Assembly (NCBI GenBank): GCA_028717865.1
Contig: JAQUMZ010000163.1
Span: forward strand, 1-6,372
Length of the DNA stretch: 6,372 bases
Source of the DNA: Elusimicrobiota bacterium
Lineage (GTDB): Bacteria > Elusimicrobiota > Elusimicrobia > UBA1565 > UBA9628
Direction: 5' to 3'
Shown here: piece by piece, positions 4,371 through 6,372 of the stretch
Numbering within the stretch: the first letter of the stretch is position 1
Layout: each line of letters begins with the position of its first letter
Notes under the pieces: model-generated
Told to the model about the DNA's origin: nothing
Databases searched by the model: none
Seen by the model: the letters and a program-made list of their open reading frames with translations, nothing else
Program-made: the position numbers and the translations under genes

Positions 4371-6318
4371 ACCGTCCGGCGCGGCCCCGAAAGGCGGATT
4401 AGGCGAAAGCGGGGCTCCGATCATAGTCATCGGCGGCGGGCACGCGGGCTGCGAGGCCGCCCTGGCCGCCGCGGGCATGGGCGAGCGCACGCTGCTGCTG
4501 ACGCAGAACCTCGACGCCGTCGGGCGGATGTCCTGCAACCCCGCGATCGGCGGCGTGGGCAAGGGCCAGCTCGTGCGCGAGCTCGACGCCCTGGGCGGCT
4601 GGACCGCCCGCGCGGCCGACGCCTCGGGCCTCCAGTTCCAGACCCTGAACTCCAGCCGCGGCGCCGCCGTGCGCTCCCCGCGCGTGCAGTGCGACAAGTG
4701 GCTCTACCACCTCGCCCTCAAGCAAGCCCTGGAGCGCCAGCCCAACCTGGAGATATGCCAGGACGAGGCCGCCGAGATCTTGACCGGCCCCGACGGCGCG
4801 GCGGGAGTGCTCAGCGCGCGCGGCATCCGCCGGCGCGCCCGCGCCGTGATCGTGGCCGCCGGGACCTTCCTCGACGGGCTGATCCACATCGGGCTGAGGA
4901 CCTTCCCGGCCGGGCGCAGCGGCGAGGCGCCCAGCACGGAGCTGGCGCGGCGGCTGCGCGAGCTGGGATTCGCCTCCGGACGCCTGAAGACCGGCACGCC
5001 CCCGCGCCTGAACGGACGCACCATCGACTTCTCGCGCTGCGAGCCGCAGTGGGGCGACCTCCCGCCGCGGCCGCTCTCCCATTTCACGGAGCGGCTGGAC
5101 CGCCCCCGGCTCGCCTGCCATATCACCTACACCACGGAGGCGACGCACCGGCTGGTCCGGGACAACCTCGACCGCGCGCCGCTCTACTGCGGCCGCATCC
5201 GGGGTCTCGGCCCCCGCTACTGCCCGTCCATCGAGGATAAGGTGGTCAAGTTCCCGGACAAGGCCCGCCACCAAATATTCCTGGAGCCCGAGGGCGAGCG
5301 CACGCTCGAGATATACGTCAACGGACTTTCCACGAGCCTGCCCGAGGACGCGCAGGAGCGGCTCGTGCGCTCCATCCCGGGCCTGGAGTCGGCCCAACTC
5401 CTGCGCCCCGGCTACGCCATCGAGTACGACTACTTCCCGCCCACCCAGCTGCGCTCCACCCTGGAGACCAAGCTCGTGCCGGGGCTCTATTTCGCCGGAC
5501 AGATCAACGGGACCACGGGCTACGAGGAGGCCGCCGCCCAGGGCTTCATGGCCGGCGTCAACGCGGTCCTCAAGCTCCGGGGGCGGGAGCCCTTCCTCCT
5601 CTCGCGCGACGAGGCCTACATCGGCGTGCTCATCGACGACCTCGTCACCAAGGGGGTCGACGAGCCCTATCGGATGTTCACCTCGCGCGCCGAGTTCCGC
5701 CTTTCCCTGCGCGCCGACAACGCCGACCTGCGCCTGCTGGAGAAGGGGGCGGGCCTGGGCCTCGTGCCGGCCGGCGCGCTGGAACGCTTCCGCCGCTACC
5801 GCGACGCCGTCGACGGGACGGACTGTGGACCGGCGCCGCTTTCGCCCTGGTCGCGAGCCCGGGCCGCGGCCCAGCGCGAGATCGAGGCGGCCTACGCCGG
5901 CTACATCCGGCGCGAACGCCAGGCCGCCCTGCGCCTGCGCCGCTGGGAAGAGGTCCCCATCCCCAGCGGCCTCGATTACGGAGCCATCCCGGCCCTGGCC
6001 GCCGAGCCCAGGCAAAAACTGCTCAAGGTCCTGCCCCGCACCCTGGGCCAGGCCGCGCGCATCCCGGGCGTCACGCCGTCGGACGTGCAGCTGTTGTGGG
6101 TCTGGGCGGAGAGAACAAGGAGGGGGTCTCAAAAAACCCATTCGGCTCCGAAGGAGCCGAATCTGGCCGCCCCCCATATGAGGGGGGGCGGACATTCCGT
6201 CGGGGGTGGCAAGCTTGTAGAGGAACCCGCCACCCATACCAATTCGGCTCCGCAGGAGTCGAATCTGGCCGGACCCCATACGAGGGGGTCCGGACATTCC
6301 GTCGGGGGTGGTAATTGA
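4363..6318 (+). CDS. mnmG: tRNA uridine-5-carboxymethylaminomethyl(34) synthesis enzyme MnmG, with repeat-encoded C-terminal extension
   Basis: The FAD-dependent partner of MnmE in making cmnm5/nm5 U34 in tRNA. The Rossmann motif GGGHAG is at 24-29 and CNPAIGG at 58-64, with conserved Cys58. KTGTPPRLNG is at 209-218 and RYCPSIEDK holds the second conserved cysteine, Cys287. The second FAD signature FAGQINGTTGYEEAAAQG is at 377-394, and DEPYRMFTSRAEFRL is at 433-447. The C-terminal signature GVTPSDVQLLWVWAERTRRG ends the recognisable protein at residue 588. The remaining ~63 residues are encoded by two double-hairpin repeats and their spacers, giving a doubled peptide ending in GHSVGGG. The segment between R480 and the YAGYIRRE helix looks about 48 residues shorter than E. 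coli MnmG as I recall it. The ATG overlaps the upstream stop, with only a weak AAGG at 4350-4353; a 17-residue N-terminal extension precedes the first strand. The TGA overlaps the rsmG TTG. Confidence 0.96.
   Translation: MPEPSGAAPKGGLGESGAPIIVIGGGHAGCEAALAAAGMGERTLLLTQNLDAVGRMSCNPAIGGVGKGQLVRELDALGGWTARAADASGLQFQTLNSSRGAAVRSPRVQCDKWLYHLALKQALERQPNLEICQDEAAEILTGPDGAAGVLSARGIRRRARAVIVAAGTFLDGLIHIGLRTFPAGRSGEAPSTELARRLRELGFASGRLKTGTPPRLNGRTIDFSRCEPQWGDLPPRPLSHFTERLDRPRLACHITYTTEATHRLVRDNLDRAPLYCGRIRGLGPRYCPSIEDKVVKFPDKARHQIFLEPEGERTLEIYVNGLSTSLPEDAQERLVRSIPGLESAQLLRPGYAIEYDYFPPTQLRSTLETKLVPGLYFAGQINGTTGYEEAAAQGFMAGVNAVLKLRGREPFLLSRDEAYIGVLIDDLVTKGVDEPYRMFTSRAEFRLSLRADNADLRLLEKGAGLGLVPAGALERFRRYRDAVDGTDCGPAPLSPWSRARAAAQREIEAAYAGYIRRERQAALRLRRWEEVPIPSGLDYGAIPALAAEPRQKLLKVLPRTLGQAARIPGVTPSDVQLLWVWAERTRRGSQKTHSAPKEPNLAAPHMRGGGHSVGGGKLVEEPATHTNSAPQESNLAGPHTRGSGHSVGGGN
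6140..6209 (+). repeat. Double-hairpin repeat, copy C (inside mnmG 3' end)
   Basis: A 70-bp element translated as part of mnmG. Hairpin 1 pairs 6140-6149 with 6153-6162 (10 bp, arm ATTCGGCTCC, loop GAA). Hairpin 2 pairs 6167-6175 with 6183-6191 (9 bp, a C-run against a G-run, loop ATATGAG). The tail ACATTCCGTCGGGGGTGG is at 6192-6209. It matches copy D at 63 of 70 positions and has the same architecture as copies A and B: GNA-loop hairpin, C/G-run hairpin, and a CCGTYGGGGG-like tail. The tail's GGGTGGC (6204-6210) can also pair with GCCACCC (6229-6235) in the spacer. Confidence 0.88.
6242..6311 (+). repeat. Double-hairpin repeat, copy D (mnmG-rsmG junction)
   Basis: The second 70-bp copy, offset by 102 bp (34 codons), so both copies are read in the same mnmG frame. 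Hairpin 1 pairs 6242-6251 with 6255-6264 (10 bp, loop GCA, one G:T pair at 6247/6259 that would be G:U in RNA). Hairpin 2 pairs 6269-6277 with 6285-6293 (9 bp, loop ATACGAG). The tail at 6294-6311 is identical to that of copy C and ends four bases before the rsmG start and five before the mnmG stop. Confidence 0.88.
6304..6311 (+). promoter_or_regulatory. G-rich repeat tail in the ribosome-binding position of rsmG
   Basis: GGGGGTGG, the end of repeat copy D, lies three to ten bases before the TTG at 6315. It could act as a weak Shine-Dalgarno. No better one is present, so initiation of rsmG may depend on it or on coupling to mnmG termination. Confidence 0.35.
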
Positions 6319-6372
6319 CATCGGCCCATGCCGAACTCCTCGCCTTCGCCCGATCCCAGGGCCTAGAACTTG
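6315..6372 (+). CDS. rsmG: 16S rRNA (guanine-527-N7)-methyltransferase RsmG, N-terminus only
   Basis: The first 19 codons of a frame that stays open to the window edge, reading MTSAHAELLAFARSQGLEL. RsmG (GidB) uses S-adenosylmethionine to methylate N7 of G527 in 16S rRNA, and its gene commonly follows mnmG. The LLAFARSQGLEL stretch resembles the short N-terminal helix that precedes the methyltransferase fold in compact RsmG proteins. The SAM-binding motifs lie beyond the window, so the call rests on gene order and this helix. The proposed start is TTG, overlapping the mnmG stop as TTGA. The only nearby ATG (6328) opens a frame that stops within 13 codons. Confidence 0.62.
   Translation, partial: MTSAHAELLAFARSQGLEL

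Noticed and set aside
6204..6235. Third hairpin GGGTGGC/GCCACCC between copies C and D
   Set aside because: The seven-bp stem has an 18-base loop, and the other three copies have no equivalent, so it is not part of the conserved element.
6096..6314. A separate 72-codon + strand gene overlapping the mnmG 3' end, with two similar peptide repeats
   Set aside because: Its repeats are the same DNA repeats read in another frame, and it overlaps the clear MnmG C-terminal signature. Nothing supports translation.

Overview
This is a very GC-rich bacterial chromosomal window (roughly 70 % GC by eye) with every gene on the + strand. It carries the conserved tRNA/rRNA-modification cluster that lies near the replication origin in many bacteria: the end of jag (khpB), then mnmE, mnmG and the first codons of rsmG. 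The yidC-jag-mnmE-mnmG-rsmG-parA-parB order is widespread. Here three genes sit between mnmE and mnmG. The GC content, the small EF-Tu-domain-2-like protein and the Yip1-like membrane protein would fit a GC-rich Elusimicrobiota or related candidate-phylum genome, but that placement is a low-confidence inference.

Layout: 1-426 is the 3' part of jag. 427-628 is a gap of about 200 bp filled by two 83-bp copies of a double-hairpin repeat. 629-1945 is mnmE (TTG start). 1956-2312 is a small elongation-factor-like protein. 2372-3616 is a Spinster-type MFS transporter (probable TTG start). 3609-4370 is a seven-TM Yip1-like protein. 4363-6318 is mnmG, whose last ~60 codons run through two more double-hairpin repeats. 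6315 onward is rsmG (TTG start, cut by the window). From mnmE onward the genes are tightly packed, with stop/start overlaps at MFS/Yip1, Yip1/mnmG and mnmG/rsmG, so they look like one operon. MnmE and MnmG form the complex that modifies the wobble uridine of tRNA, RsmG methylates 16S rRNA, and Jag is an RNA-binding protein. The two membrane proteins have no obvious link to that work.

The most unusual content is the repeat family. Four copies occur as two closely spaced pairs, at the jag/mnmE and mnmG/rsmG borders. Each copy has a hairpin with a GNA triloop, a second hairpin with a C-run/G-run stem, and a G-rich tail resembling CCGTYGGGGG. Within each pair the copies differ at seven positions, and every stem substitution keeps the base pairing. 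In the pair inside mnmG, every altered codon changes the amino acid. This indicates a folded nucleic-acid element (REP/MITE-like or a structured RNA) whose spread has extended the MnmG protein.
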